Below are positions 8,204 to 17,138 of a stretch of DNA of 64,000 nt, in pieces (within the stretch, counting starts at the first letter, position 1; the number at the start of each line of letters is the position of its first letter). Made by a program: the position numbers and the translations under genes. Source of the DNA: Streptomonospora nanhaiensis (GTDB taxonomy: Bacteria > Actinomycetota > Actinomycetes > Streptosporangiales > Streptosporangiaceae). The stretch spans positions 6,200,001 through 6,264,000 of the forward strand of contig NZ_JACCFO010000001.1 of NCBI RefSeq assembly GCF_013410565.1, read 5' to 3'. Under the pieces are notes generated by a model that saw only the letters and a list, made by a program, of their open reading frames with translations, ran no database searches and had not been told where the DNA came from.

Positions 8204-9324
8204 CAGCTCCCGCGCTCCCTCCCGCGATTCGCTATCTGCCGCTGGTGCCCCGCGCCCGGCCCAGGGCTCTCCCACCCCAGCGGCGACGGACCGAACTCCA
8301 CGAACTGCTCCAATGTGCCGACCGCGCCGGCGACGCGGAGGAAGGGCTGGTGCGCGCGTGCGAGGCGATGAACAAGGCCGCGCTGCTCGCCAGCGACACC
8401 GGCCGCCCCGAACTCGCCGCCGCACTGTGCCGACGACAGCACGAGATGTTCCTTCAGGCCGCTCCGCTCTCCGTCAAAGCCGCGACCTTCGCCCTCCAGC
8501 CCCTGGTCAACCTCGGCCGCCTCAGCCTCCGCGCCGGAAACCCCATCGACGCCTACACCTTCTTCGCATCCCTGTTCACCGCCGCACATCCCGGAGGCCA
8601 TGCCCGCCTTCAAGGACGGACCTTCCCCGTGGGCGACCTCGTGGCCACCCCGGGCGAACGCACCGAACTCCGCCGGTTCCTCTGGGCGGTCCTGATCGCC
8701 GACGGCACCCGAGCGCTGTGCGCCGCGGGCCACTGGGAGGAAGCCGTGGACCACCTCCACCGCCACAACGGCATCGGCACCCGGCTACTGGACGGGCGCC
8801 AGGTCGCCGTCCTCGCAGCCCTGCACCGCAACGACCCCGAGGAGGCCAACAGACTCCTGCGGGAAAGCGTCTGCGATGACGCCTGGGAACGCGCGGTGGC
8901 CGCATGCCTGACCACCGCGGCACGCCGTGCGGCCGCCCACGACACGCCAACCGCCGTGACCGCGATGGCCTCCGCCGTGGCGGAGGTGCCGAGCACCCCC
9001 GGCGGGGCGGTGTTCACCGCCCGGCTGGGGACCTTGGCGTGTGAACTGGCTCCGCACCACACAGCCTTGGCGTCCACCCTTATTGACCTTGCCATGGAAA
9101 GCGACGACGCCCACGCGGCTACCGCAGTCCTGGGCTCACCCGCCGTGGAGCCACGATTAAGTGATCCCCAGCGCTGTGCTCTGCGCATGCGAGTCAACGC
9201 CGCCCAGTTGGTCGGAAGCGGTAGCGGACACTATGAAGATGACGCGGAACTGACAAAAATCGGCGAGCAGGCCGCCGCGCTGGCCGCCCACCACCTCAGC
9301 GCATCGCCGCGCCGCGACCGATAG
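8200..9324 (+). CDS. Uncharacterised protein of the FxLD lanthipeptide cluster
   Basis: A 374-residue protein that I do not recognise. It has no transmembrane segments or signal peptide. It is Ala/Leu/Arg-rich and helical, with repeated amphipathic helices of about 35-40 residues (for example AALCRRQHEMFLQAAPLSVKAATFAL and ALCAAGHWEEAVDHLHRHN) resembling TPR-like solenoids. It starts at an ATG overlapping the preceding stop (ATGA), hence is translationally coupled to the SpaB_C-like gene and almost certainly part of the biosynthetic operon. It may be a scaffold or substrate-binding partner for the maturation enzymes; that is speculation. It is the last gene of the operon; no transporter, protease or immunity gene follows before the CRISPR array. 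Confidence 0.75.
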   Translation: MTAPALPPAIRYLPLVPRARPRALPPQRRRTELHELLQCADRAGDAEEGLVRACEAMNKAALLASDTGRPELAAALCRRQHEMFLQAAPLSVKAATFALQPLVNLGRLSLRAGNPIDAYTFFASLFTAAHPGGHARLQGRTFPVGDLVATPGERTELRRFLWAVLIADGTRALCAAGHWEEAVDHLHRHNGIGTRLLDGRQVAVLAALHRNDPEEANRLLRESVCDDAWERAVAACLTTAARRAAAHDTPTAVTAMASAVAEVPSTPGGAVFTARLGTLACELAPHHTALASTLIDLAMESDDAHAATAVLGSPAVEPRLSDPQRCALRMRVNAAQLVGSGSGHYEDDAELTKIGEQAAALAAHHLSASPRRDR

Positions 9325-9583
9325 GGCCGGCCAACGCACTGGTCAGTGTTTCAACGAGTTCTTTGGGCAAGGGACCTCCCGGTGCTGTCCACGGCCCGGC
9401 GGATGCTGTCAGCCGGTAGATGACTACGTGCGATGAGCACCGTCCAGAGAGGCGACGACAAAAGCGCCGAGTCCAGAACGGCCACGTAGCAAACCACTCC
9501 GGCAATGACGGAAACCAGCGAAAACGCGGGTTATGCTCGGCGAGGTAGCGCCCACAGGCAGGCGGGAGCCTCGGTGCTTGCAC
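9296..9583 (-). CDS. Possible small protein of unknown function
   Basis: A 95-codon reading frame starting at GTG and overlapping the 3' end of the convergent lanthipeptide-cluster gene by 29 bp. The middle part, RFRWFPSLPEWFATWPFW and SSHVVIYRLTASAGPW, is rich in Trp/Phe and does not look like a shadow frame, but I know no family for it. It could be a real small gene, a decayed one, or chance coding in this GC-rich stretch. No convincing ribosome binding site is visible. Confidence 0.28.
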   Translation of the reverse strand: MQAPRLPPACGRYLAEHNPRFRWFPSLPEWFATWPFWTRRFCRRLSGRCSSHVVIYRLTASAGPWTAPGGPLPKELVETLTSALAGPIGRGAAMR

Positions 9584-9777
9584 TGATCATTTGAGGAATG
9601 GGCTGTTCCTCACCTGTCTGTGGACCTGCCCTTGGCAGTCCGAACCCGTGGCTGTCAGATAGTGGTGGCACTGCGGTACTGCACTGAGGATCGACCGAAC
9701 GGACTCTCCGAATGGTTATCTGCACAAAGAGTTACCCGAACGGTATTCGGGTCGACTAAATCCGCAGGTCAATAAGT
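9584..9777 (+). promoter_or_regulatory. Probable CRISPR leader
   Basis: A 194-bp non-coding stretch directly before the first repeat, less GC-rich than its surroundings near the array (for example GACTAAATCC and GTCAATAAGT at 9753-9778). In type I-E arrays the repeat ends in the crRNA 5' handle, here GTGAACCG, so transcription runs on the + strand and the leader must lie here. The perfect, unvaried repeats on this side also fit a leader-proximal end. No cas gene lies upstream. Confidence 0.55.
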
Positions 9778-11802
9778 GTGCTCTCCACGCACGTGGAGGT
9801 GAACCGGCCACCGCCGCACGGCGTCGTCTACGAGCGCCGTGCTCTCCACGCACGTGGAGGTGAACCGAGATCAACGCCCAGCGGGCGGAGCGCGGGCGCG
9901 TGCTCTCCACGCACGTGGAGGTGAACCGAAGCCCGCTCCATGGCGTCCACTCATAGGTGTCGTGCTCTCCACGCACGTGGAGGTGAACCGTTCCTCGCAG
10001 AACTCCTGCACGGTCAGCCACAGTGCTCTCCACGCACGTGGAGGTGAACCGACGATGACCGCGCCGTCGCCGGCGGCGACCCCGTGCTCTCCACGCACGT
10101 GGAGGTGAACCGCCCGAGCGCCGCGCTGAGCGCCGCCGCCGGCGCGTGCTCTCCACGCACGTGGAGGTGAACCGCCGTTGCGCCACCCCTCGTAGTCGCC
10201 GCTCGGGTGCTCTCCACGCACGTGGAGGTGAACCGGGGGAGTACTACGCAGCATCATCCCTGATTTGGTGCTCTCCACGCACGTGGAGGTGAACCACACA
10301 TTCCGTCCCCTCTTAATTTCCATTGAATGTGCTCTCCACGCACGTGGAGGTGAACCGGCCAGGTTGGCCGACCCGGAGGCGTTCGCGTCGTGCTCTCCAC
10401 GCACGTGGAGGTGAACCGCCGCTCTTGCCGGAGCCGGTGAGGCCGCAGATGTGCTCTCCACGCACGTGGAGGTGAACCGGCGGATGAGGGCGTGGCCCCC
10501 GTAGGGCTGGGGTGCTCTCCACGCACGTGGAGGTGAACCGATACCTTCGCACTTGCCCTTTGGCGGGCCACTGTGCTCTCCACGCACGTGGAGGTGAACC
10601 GGCGGCGACCTCATCCTGGTGGCGTCCGACCGGGTGCTCTCCACGCACGTGGAGGTGAACCGACGCGACAGCGGTGGGGGAGCTGGCGTTCGCGTGCTCT
10701 CCACGCATGTGGAGGTGAACCGGCGCTCAGCGGCGCATCGGCGGCAAGAGCGGCGTGCTCTCCACGCACGTGGAGGTGAACCGCTTGGTCACGGTGAGGG
10801 TGGCCACGTGGGAGGGTGCTCTCCACGCACGTGGAGGTGAACCGGAACTCCGTTGGCCGGAGAGTCCAAGGTCACCGTGCTCTCCACGCACGTGGAGGTG
10901 AACCGACCTCGGTCACGCCGACGTCGTCCCACTGGGCGTGCTCTCCACGCACGTGGAGGTGAACCGGGGGTGGCCTGGTGATCGCTGACGGGATGATCGT
11001 GCTCTCCACGCACGTGGAGGTGAACCCTGTGGCACTACGGCCCGCTGCCCGGCGAGGACGTGCTCTCCACGCACGTGGAGGTGAACCGCCCTCCAACCCG
11101 CCGAGCGCAGCCGCATCGACGTGCTCTCCACGCACGTGGAGGTGAACCGGACAGCACCATGGACACGATCGACATCCACGCGTGCTTTCCACGCACGTGG
11201 AGGTGAACCGACGCACGCGCCCGTGACCCACCCCGGCTGCCCGTGCTCTCCACGCACGTGGAGGTGAACCGGCCCCGTCGGATCCCTCGTCGAGGGCGTC
11301 GGCGTGCTCTCCACGCACGTGGAGGTGAACCGCGCATGAGCACCAGCTAACGCCCGCGAAAAGTGTGCTCTCCACGCACGTGGAGGTGAACCCCCGACGA
11401 GCACCGCCCCCGCCTGCTCATCACCGTGCTCTCCACGCACGTGGAGGTGAACCGGCCGCCTACTACGACCACCACGGCGGGGCTGAGTGCTCTCCACGCA
11501 CGTGGAGGTGAACCGCACCGCCAGGCCCTCGCCGACGCCGGCCACCAGTGCTCTCCACGCACGTGGAGGTGAACCCGACCCATGCCAGAGATACCGCGCC
11601 CAGCATGAGTGCTCTCCACGCACGTGGAGGTGAACCGCGCATGAGCACCAGCTAACGCCCGCGAAAAGTGTGCTCTCCACGCACGTGGAGGTGAACCATG
11701 ACTTGGGATTCGGTCGCCTCCCCCGCCATAGTGCTCTCCACGCACGTGGAGGTGAACCGGCCCCAGCGGAGTGCATGCCGCTGAGGCCGATGTGCTCTCC
11801 AC
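9778..11802 (+). CRISPR. Type I-E-like CRISPR array, 33 full repeats plus one truncated repeat
   Basis: Thirty-three 29-bp repeats, starting GTGCTCTCCACG and ending GGAGGTGAACCG with an inner CCACG/CGTGG stem, are spaced at 61 bp. Spacers are 32 nt, except two of 33 nt (after the repeats at 9900 and 10084) and one of 31 nt (after 10634). The repeat type is that of subtype I-E in actinobacteria. Repeats at 10268, 10999, 11365, 11548 and 11670 lack the last G, and those at 10694 and 11182 have one internal T; most variants lie at the distal end, as expected away from the leader. The spacer at 11333-11364 is repeated exactly at 11638-11669. After the last 32-nt spacer (11760-11791), repeat 34 survives only as GTGCTCTCCAC (11792-11802) and then joins a relaxase gene fragment. 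No cas genes are present in the window. Confidence 0.98.
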
Positions 11803-12636
11803 CTCCCACTCGATCCCAAACATGCTCGTGATCCGGTCGGCAAGGGTCGCGTTATACAGCTCGGACAGCGCGACGACCGAGGCGTGCACCGGCCGCCCGG
11901 CCAGGGAGCGCCACTTCTGGTCCTGCACCGTCAGCACCTTGTTGCTCACCACCACGTGCGTGTGCAACTTCGGATCACCACTGCGCGAGTCGTAGTGGTC
12001 GAACGCGGTTGCGAGGACGCCGGCGACATCGACGTGCGCGACCGCACCGTCCGGCCCGGCGGCGCCGACGCGGGTGGTCGCAACCTCGCGTTCGAGGAAC
12101 GCAACCACCTCTGCAACCGCCTGATCATGCGCATCCGCGATCAGCGGTTGCGTGCCCCCGTCCGCAACACCCCACCACGCCGACAGCGACTTCGGCACCG
12201 AGAACGTCAGATCGTAGCCGGCGACCGCGCGGCGGGTGCCACGCTCGGCCTCCTCCGCCTCGATCGCCGCGATCTGCTCCGCACGAGACACCGGCCCCAA
12301 CTCCGGGGCGAGGTCAGCGACCCGCTGATCGACGCGCTCTTGCACGCTCGCGTACTGCCGATACGCCTCACCCAGCGGCTCACCCGTGATCGGGTCGCGG
12401 CCCATCCCGACCAGAAGCTGAAGCTGCGCCTCGGACACCTGCCCGCCCTTGGCGAGCTCACCACCGCCGAGGTACGGCAGGACCGACCCCATCCGAAACC
12501 CGGGAGGTGTTCCCTCCTCCGTGTAGTACCTCTTCAGCGGCGTGGAGAGGTCACGGTCGCCGTCACCGGCGGCGACGGTGCGCAACAGGTACTGGTAGCC
12601 GTCGCCGGCCGACATTACTCGCATCGAGACCGTCAT
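11803..12636 (-). pseudogene. MobF (TraA/TrwC-type) relaxase, N-terminal fragment
   Basis: About 278 residues of the catalytic N-terminus of a conjugative relaxase. It has the early tyrosine region GDGYQYLLRTVAAGD, then GYDLTFSVPKSLSAWW, and the metal-binding histidine motif in DPKLHTHVVVSNKV (around residues 220-230), all hallmarks of MobF relaxases that nick oriT. The reading frame is lost after FGIEWEVE, where the sequence turns into CRISPR repeat; beyond this point it only encodes repeat-derived nonsense. The helicase half that normally follows is absent. It is therefore non-functional for transfer, although the relaxase fold might partly form. Confidence 0.85.
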
Positions 12637-12826
12637 ACCGGCCAGGTGAGCCGACGGCGTCTCGCCACGGCGAAACGTCAGAACCTCCCGCTATCAACTT
12701 GGGTTGACGTCGGGGGCCTCGCTTGAGAGACGTGTGGAGGGCTGAAGCAGGCCGCTACTGGCACCACGCATCACGCACTGGCGAGCGAGCGAACGAACAC
12801 CTGAGTGGCGCACATGAGGATCTATT

Positions 12827-12842
12827 TATCACAGGTGTGATA
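12827..12842. promoter_or_regulatory. Probable TetR operator before the ABC-F/TetR/MFS module
   Basis: TATCACA-GG-TGTGATA is a perfect 7-bp inverted repeat ending 10 bp before the ATG at 12853. It overlaps the place where a -10 element for a leaderless transcript would be (GATAGT at 12839-12844). The TetR encoded downstream at 14324 is the natural candidate to bind it and repress the whole ABC-F/TetR/MFS transcript. The match is symmetry and position only. Confidence 0.6.
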
Positions 12843-12852
12843 GTTTGGCGCT

Positions 12853-14318
12853 ATGGCTCATCTTGATGGCCTGGGTGCGGGTGAGCGGGTCGCCGTGATC
12901 GGCGCGAACGGCGCTGGGACGACCACGCTGCTTCGGATCGTCACGGGCGAACTCTCACCGGACTCCGGCGCAGTGACTCGTGACGGCAGCTTGGGCGTGA
13001 TGCGTCAGTTCGTCACGGGCGCGACGGCCGGCGAATTGCTGTTGTCGGTCGCGCAGCCTGTGATCCGCGATGCCGCCGTACGTCTCGCACGCTCTGAGGC
13101 CGTGATGAATGAGCGGGGCGCTACCGAGTCGCAGATGGCGTACGCGTCGGCCGTCGCCGCATGGGGCGAGGTGGGCGGCTATGACGCTGAGGTGTTGTGG
13201 GATGTCTGCACTGTCGCCGCTCTCGGGGTGTCGTTCGAGCGGTGTCGCGACCGGTCGGTGTCCACGTTGTCGGGTGGGGAACAGAAGCGGCTCGCGGAGG
13301 CGCTGCTGCGCGGCCCGGATGATCTGCTGCTGTTGGATGAGCCGGACAACTCCCTGGACGTGCCGGGCAAACGCTGGTTGGAAGAGCAGTTGCGCGCGAC
13401 GGGCAAGGCCGTGCTGTTCGTGAGTCACGACCGTGAGCTGCTGGCCCGGACGGCGACCTCGATCGTGACGCTGGAACTGGGCGCGGCGGGCAACACCGCG
13501 TGGACGCATCCGGGCGGGTTCGACACCTACCACCGCGCGCGGGAGCAACGGTTCGAGCGGTTGGACGAGCTGCGCCGCCGCTGGGACGAAGAGCACGCGA
13601 AGCTGCGCTCGCTCATGCTCATGTACAAGCAGAAGGCCGCTTACAACTCCGACATGGCCTCCCGGTATCGGGCAGCGCAGACCCGGCTGACACGGTTCGA
13701 GGAGGCCAGGCCTCCAGAGGAGCAGCCTCGCGAGCAGCGCCTTCAGACGCGGCTGCGCGGTGGGCGCACCGGGAAGAGGGCGTTGACCTGCGAGGCGCTG
13801 GAGCTGACGGGTCTGATGCATGCGTTCGGTTTCGAGACGTACTTCGGTGATCGGGTCGCGGTCCTCGGCTCGAATGGGTCGGGAAAGTCGCACTTCTTGC
13901 GCCTGCTCGCGGCCGGGGGCACCGACCCCGCTCCGGAGCAGGAGCCTGTGACCGATACGAGGATCGAACCCGTGCCGCACGGGGGCACAGCACGGCTCGG
14001 TGCGAGTTACGGCCGGGATGGTTTGCTCAGAATCGCAGTCGCCCCGACCTCGCGGGCCGCACACTGCTGGACATCCTGTACCGCGGTGATGAGCATCGCA
14101 CGGGCCTTCCGCGAGAGGACGCCTCGCGGGTATTGGCCCGCTACGAGCTGGCTCAGTCCGCGCTCAGGGCGTTTGAGGGGACTGTGCTCGCCGTGACGCA
14201 TGATCGTTGGTTCGCACGTGACTTCGATCGTTTCCTCATCTTCGGAGCCGACGGGGACGTCTACGAGAGCAGCGAGCCGGTGTGGGACGAGGCCCGCGTC
14301 ACGGGGGAGAGGAAGTAG
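12853..14318 (+). pseudogene. Decayed ABC-F (antibiotic-resistance type) ATPase
   Basis: Two ATPase domains of an ABC-F protein can be followed, but the gene is damaged in several ways. The start MAHL runs directly into DGLGAGERVAVIGANG, so about 30 residues before the first Walker A are missing. The first Walker A reads GANGAGTTT, with Thr in place of the catalytic Lys. The first signature and Walker B (TLSGGEQKRLAEALL, LLLLDEPDNSLD) are intact. The second Walker A (GSNGSGKSH) is present, but near 14025 the frame shifts. The correct frame resumes as NRSRPDLAGRTLLDILYRGDEH and ends at 14318 with AVTHDRWFARDFDRFL, having lost the second signature and Walker B between ELAQSA and LRAFEGT. It cannot be a working ribosome-protection factor. 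Confidence 0.8.
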
Positions 14319-14323
14319 GAGTC

Positions 14324-14929
14324 ATGCCCGCACGGATCGATCCGCAGGAGCGTCGTCAGGAGGTGATCAGGGCGGCGTTCCGCCTCGTGGTGGCCGAGGG
14401 CATCGAGGGTGTGTCGCTACGGAAGGTGGCCGATGAGTCCGGTCTGAACGTCGGCTCGGTGCGGCACTACTTTGACGGCCATCACGATCTGCTCACCGCT
14501 GCGGCGGAGGAGGCGGGCGCCCGGATGGGTCGTCGTCTCGCTTCCCATCCGGCCGAAGGACTGCGCGGGCTCACGGGTGAGGCGGCGCTCGATGCCCTGC
14601 AAGCCCTGGTCGAGGCGGTCATGCCGGTCGATGAGCCGCGTCGTGACGAGGCGATCGTGGTGGTCGAACTGATCATGGCGTCCCGGACGATGCCGGTGTT
14701 CCGCGCGACGTCCGAGCGCATGGCCGTTGACCTTGCTGCTGTCTTACGCGAGGCGCTCGACTTCCTCGACGTGCCGGACGTCGACCTCGCCGCGGCGCAG
14801 CTCGCCGCCGTGATCGGCGGGCTGACCTTGGACACCGTGACCCCGCACGGCGCTCTGAGTGTCGAACGCATGCGAGCTGTCCTGCGGGCGCATCTGCGGA
14901 TGCTGCTCGCGAACGCGTGCCCTGGGTGA
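14324..14929 (+). CDS. TetR family transcriptional repressor
   Basis: A 201-residue regulator. The N-terminal helix-turn-helix is clear: IRAAFRLVVAEGIEGVSLRKVADESGLNVGSVRHYFDGHHDLL (about residues 14-56). The C-terminal ligand domain resembles the TetR_C group that senses small lipophilic drugs. The ATG at 14324 follows GGAAGTAGGAG and lies 6 bp after the ABC-F remnant. Its stop overlaps the MFS gene start (TGATG), so the two are translationally coupled. The likely target is the palindrome at 12827-12842 before the remnant. It is intact, unlike its upstream neighbour. Confidence 0.9.
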   Translation: MPARIDPQERRQEVIRAAFRLVVAEGIEGVSLRKVADESGLNVGSVRHYFDGHHDLLTAAAEEAGARMGRRLASHPAEGLRGLTGEAALDALQALVEAVMPVDEPRRDEAIVVVELIMASRTMPVFRATSERMAVDLAAVLREALDFLDVPDVDLAAAQLAAVIGGLTLDTVTPHGALSVERMRAVLRAHLRMLLANACPG

Positions 14930-16116
14930 TGCGTATGCCTGCGTGGTTGTTCACATTGCTGGCCGCCGCGTTCGTGCTCTACACCGACGACTACGTGATC
15001 GCCGGGATCCTGCCTGAGCTCGCGGCCGATCTGGACGTCACCGAGGGACAGGCCGGACAACTGGTCACCGTGTTCTCCCTGACCGTCGCAATTGCTGCAC
15101 CAGTCGCGGCAGTCGTCATCGCGGCGGTGCCACGGCGCAGGTTGTTCACGACCGCGTTGCTTGCCTTTATCGCCGCGAACGTCGCTGCTGTGGTCACTGA
15201 TTCGTTTGCGGTGTTGACGGCGCTGCGCGTTGCCGCTGCGTTGGCCTCGGCGGCGATGACTCCGGCACTGTTCGCGTTCACCGCCCGTCACGCACCAGCG
15301 CAGAAGGTCGGCAGGTACATCGCCATCGTCTCGCTCGGCGTCACGGGATCGATCGCAGCCGGAGTGCCGCTCGGCACCTGGGTGGGCGGCGTCCTCGGCT
15401 GGCGAGCGACCTTCGCGACGATGGCCATCGCAGGGGTTCTCGTCCTCGTCCTCGTGCTCAGCACTCTGCCCCGCTCCGAGGGAACCGACGACACGCTACG
15501 GCTGGCCGAGCAGTTCCGCATCCTGCGGCGAGCTCCGATCTCACTCGGATTGCTGGCGAACTGCCTGCTCATGACCGGTTCGATGATGATGCTCACTTAC
15601 CTCGCCCCCTACCTGGCCGAGACCACAGCAGCCGGCATCGAGGAACGCGCACTCGCCTTCAGCCTCTCCGGGATCGCCGGCATCGTGGGGATCTGGCTCG
15701 GTGGGATCGCTACCGACAGCCTCGGCGCGGATCGAACCCTGCTGATCGGTATCGGCACGATCGTCGCCACGATGATCGTCCTCTGGGTGTTCTGGACAGC
15801 GAGGCCCGCTGCACTTCCGCTCGTGCTGGTCGTCGCGACGCTGTGGGGCGGTATGGCGTTCTGGAACTCCCCGGCAATCCAAGCCCGCCTGCATCACCTC
15901 GCCGGTCCGGTCTCCGGGCAAGCGCTGGCGCTGAACACTTCCGGCACCTACCTCGGAGTGTCCATAGGAGCTGCGACAGGAGGCAGCATCCTCTCCGCCG
16001 CAGGGGTGGGCGCGCTTCCCCTCACGGCAGCAGGCTTCGCCGTTTCCGCGCTTCTATTGTTGGCATTTGTTTCCCGAAGCAAGCTCGTCCCTATACCGGC
16101 AGCCGATGATGGTTAG
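14929..16116 (+). CDS. MFS drug-efflux transporter (DHA1 type)
   Basis: A 395-residue membrane protein with about 12 hydrophobic segments beginning with WLFTLLAAAFVLYTDDYVIAGILPEL. That first helix, and the motif-C-like region GVTGSIAAGVPLGTWVGGVLGWR in helix 5, are typical of proton-driven drug exporters related to chloramphenicol/arabinose efflux proteins. I prefer the ATG at 14929, which overlaps the tetR stop, to the GTG at 14917. With TetR it forms a self-regulated efflux pair. The substrate is unknown. Third-position base use is less GC-extreme than in the chromosomal genes nearby, which supports horizontal origin. Confidence 0.88.
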   Translation: MRMPAWLFTLLAAAFVLYTDDYVIAGILPELAADLDVTEGQAGQLVTVFSLTVAIAAPVAAVVIAAVPRRRLFTTALLAFIAANVAAVVTDSFAVLTALRVAAALASAAMTPALFAFTARHAPAQKVGRYIAIVSLGVTGSIAAGVPLGTWVGGVLGWRATFATMAIAGVLVLVLVLSTLPRSEGTDDTLRLAEQFRILRRAPISLGLLANCLLMTGSMMMLTYLAPYLAETTAAGIEERALAFSLSGIAGIVGIWLGGIATDSLGADRTLLIGIGTIVATMIVLWVFWTARPAALPLVLVVATLWGGMAFWNSPAIQARLHHLAGPVSGQALALNTSGTYLGVSIGAATGGSILSAAGVGALPLTAAGFAVSALLLLAFVSRSKLVPIPAADDG

Positions 16117-16395
16117 GCCATGCCGTGCAGGTCTTTCGCCCGCTTACGGCGCACACTCAGGCGGTGCACCGTCCTGCGGGCCCGTTGGCCTATGACTGTG
16201 TGAGGTCAATACGGGTGATGTGATCTTGCCGGGCGCAAACGTGCTGGCAGGATCGGAGCCCGAGGGACACATCACCGTCACCACGATCTATCTCGACACC
16301 GACTACGTGCGGACACCTTCACGGCAAGATCCTGATCACCTTCCCCTAGACACTCGAGAAACAGACCAGGACGGCCACAAGGCTAGGGTGCGAGT
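16117..16395. other. Intergenic remnant in mobile region
   Basis: There is no intact gene. A short reading frame from 16220 contains EGHITVTTIYLDTDYV, which looks like a real protein piece, but it loses sense after about 30 codons and I cannot name its family. It is best read as leftover coding DNA. Confidence 0.35.
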
Positions 16396-16803
16396 ATGCG
16401 ACGCCCGTACGATCCGTCGATTGACGCGTGGATTCCATGGTCGGCTGAACGAGTGGCGGCCGCCATCGACGGCACCGGGGCCTGGCTTTCCGGCGGCTTG
16501 GGGTTGGATGTGTGGCTGGGACGCGTCACGCGAGCACATGGCGACATCGATGTGAGCGTGACGCGCGACGACTGGACCACTCTCAGAGCGGCGCTTCAGA
16601 CCGAACTGACGTTTTTCCGGGCGGAATCCGGATGGCTCTCTGAGCTGCGTGACGACGTCCAAGATCCGCCCGTCAACACATGGTGCGCAGACGCGGCCGC
16701 CCCAGCGCGCTCGTGTCCTGGCTCCGCCAGAATCTCTCTCTTGACCCCGCCATCCAAGACCGCCTCGGTCGCGTGGTTGCCACAGCCATCAACGACTGCC
16801 TGA
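16396..16803 (+). pseudogene. Aminoglycoside-type nucleotidyltransferase fragment
   Basis: The first 100 or so residues carry AWLSGGLGLDVWLGRVTRAHGDIDVSV, the nucleotidyltransferase pattern GG...D(x)W...H.DIDV seen in aminoglycoside 2''-adenylyltransferase-like and lincosamide nucleotidyltransferase-like proteins, with the two metal-binding acidic residues in DIDV. After NTWC (about residue 96) the sequence no longer resembles the family, and the rest looks frameshifted. An overlapping frame (16680-16979) continues with a plausible but unrecognised protein piece. Most likely this is a broken resistance-type gene. Confidence 0.5.
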
Positions 16804-17138
16804 CCCAGGCTCAGGGGACAGCCCTGGCCGAACTCGTCGCGGAACTCGACGCGGACTACCTCTTGGCACTGACCGAGGTACTGAGTAGCGTCGATACGTG
16901 GCCGCTCCGTCACTGGGTTCTTGGGCCGCAATCCAATTCCAAGATTCGGACCTTCGTTCCGATTACGAGCGGGGCATAAAACTGGTTCAGCACCCTCGAT
17001 GCTTATCGTCGACGTCACCAAGAGGACATTGAAAACGGATGGGATTGACGAACCGGCCTTAAGTGTCCTACGACAGGCGCTCCAAGCTCAAACGCCTGGT
17101 CAGCCGCGGCAATCTGGCTTCGCGGCCCCGGTCTCGTG

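Noticed and set aside
9716-11809. Long minus-strand frames encoding repeated FTSTCVEST, SPPRAWRA and VHLHVRGEH peptides
   Set aside because: They are the CRISPR repeat read in its three frames, cycling because the 61-bp unit is one base more than a multiple of three. They are not proteins.
17107-17138. A possible second CRISPR unit before the repeat scrap at 17139
   Set aside because: The 32 bases before the scrap could be a spacer, but no repeat precedes them at the expected place (17078-17106), so only the 14-base fragment is reported.
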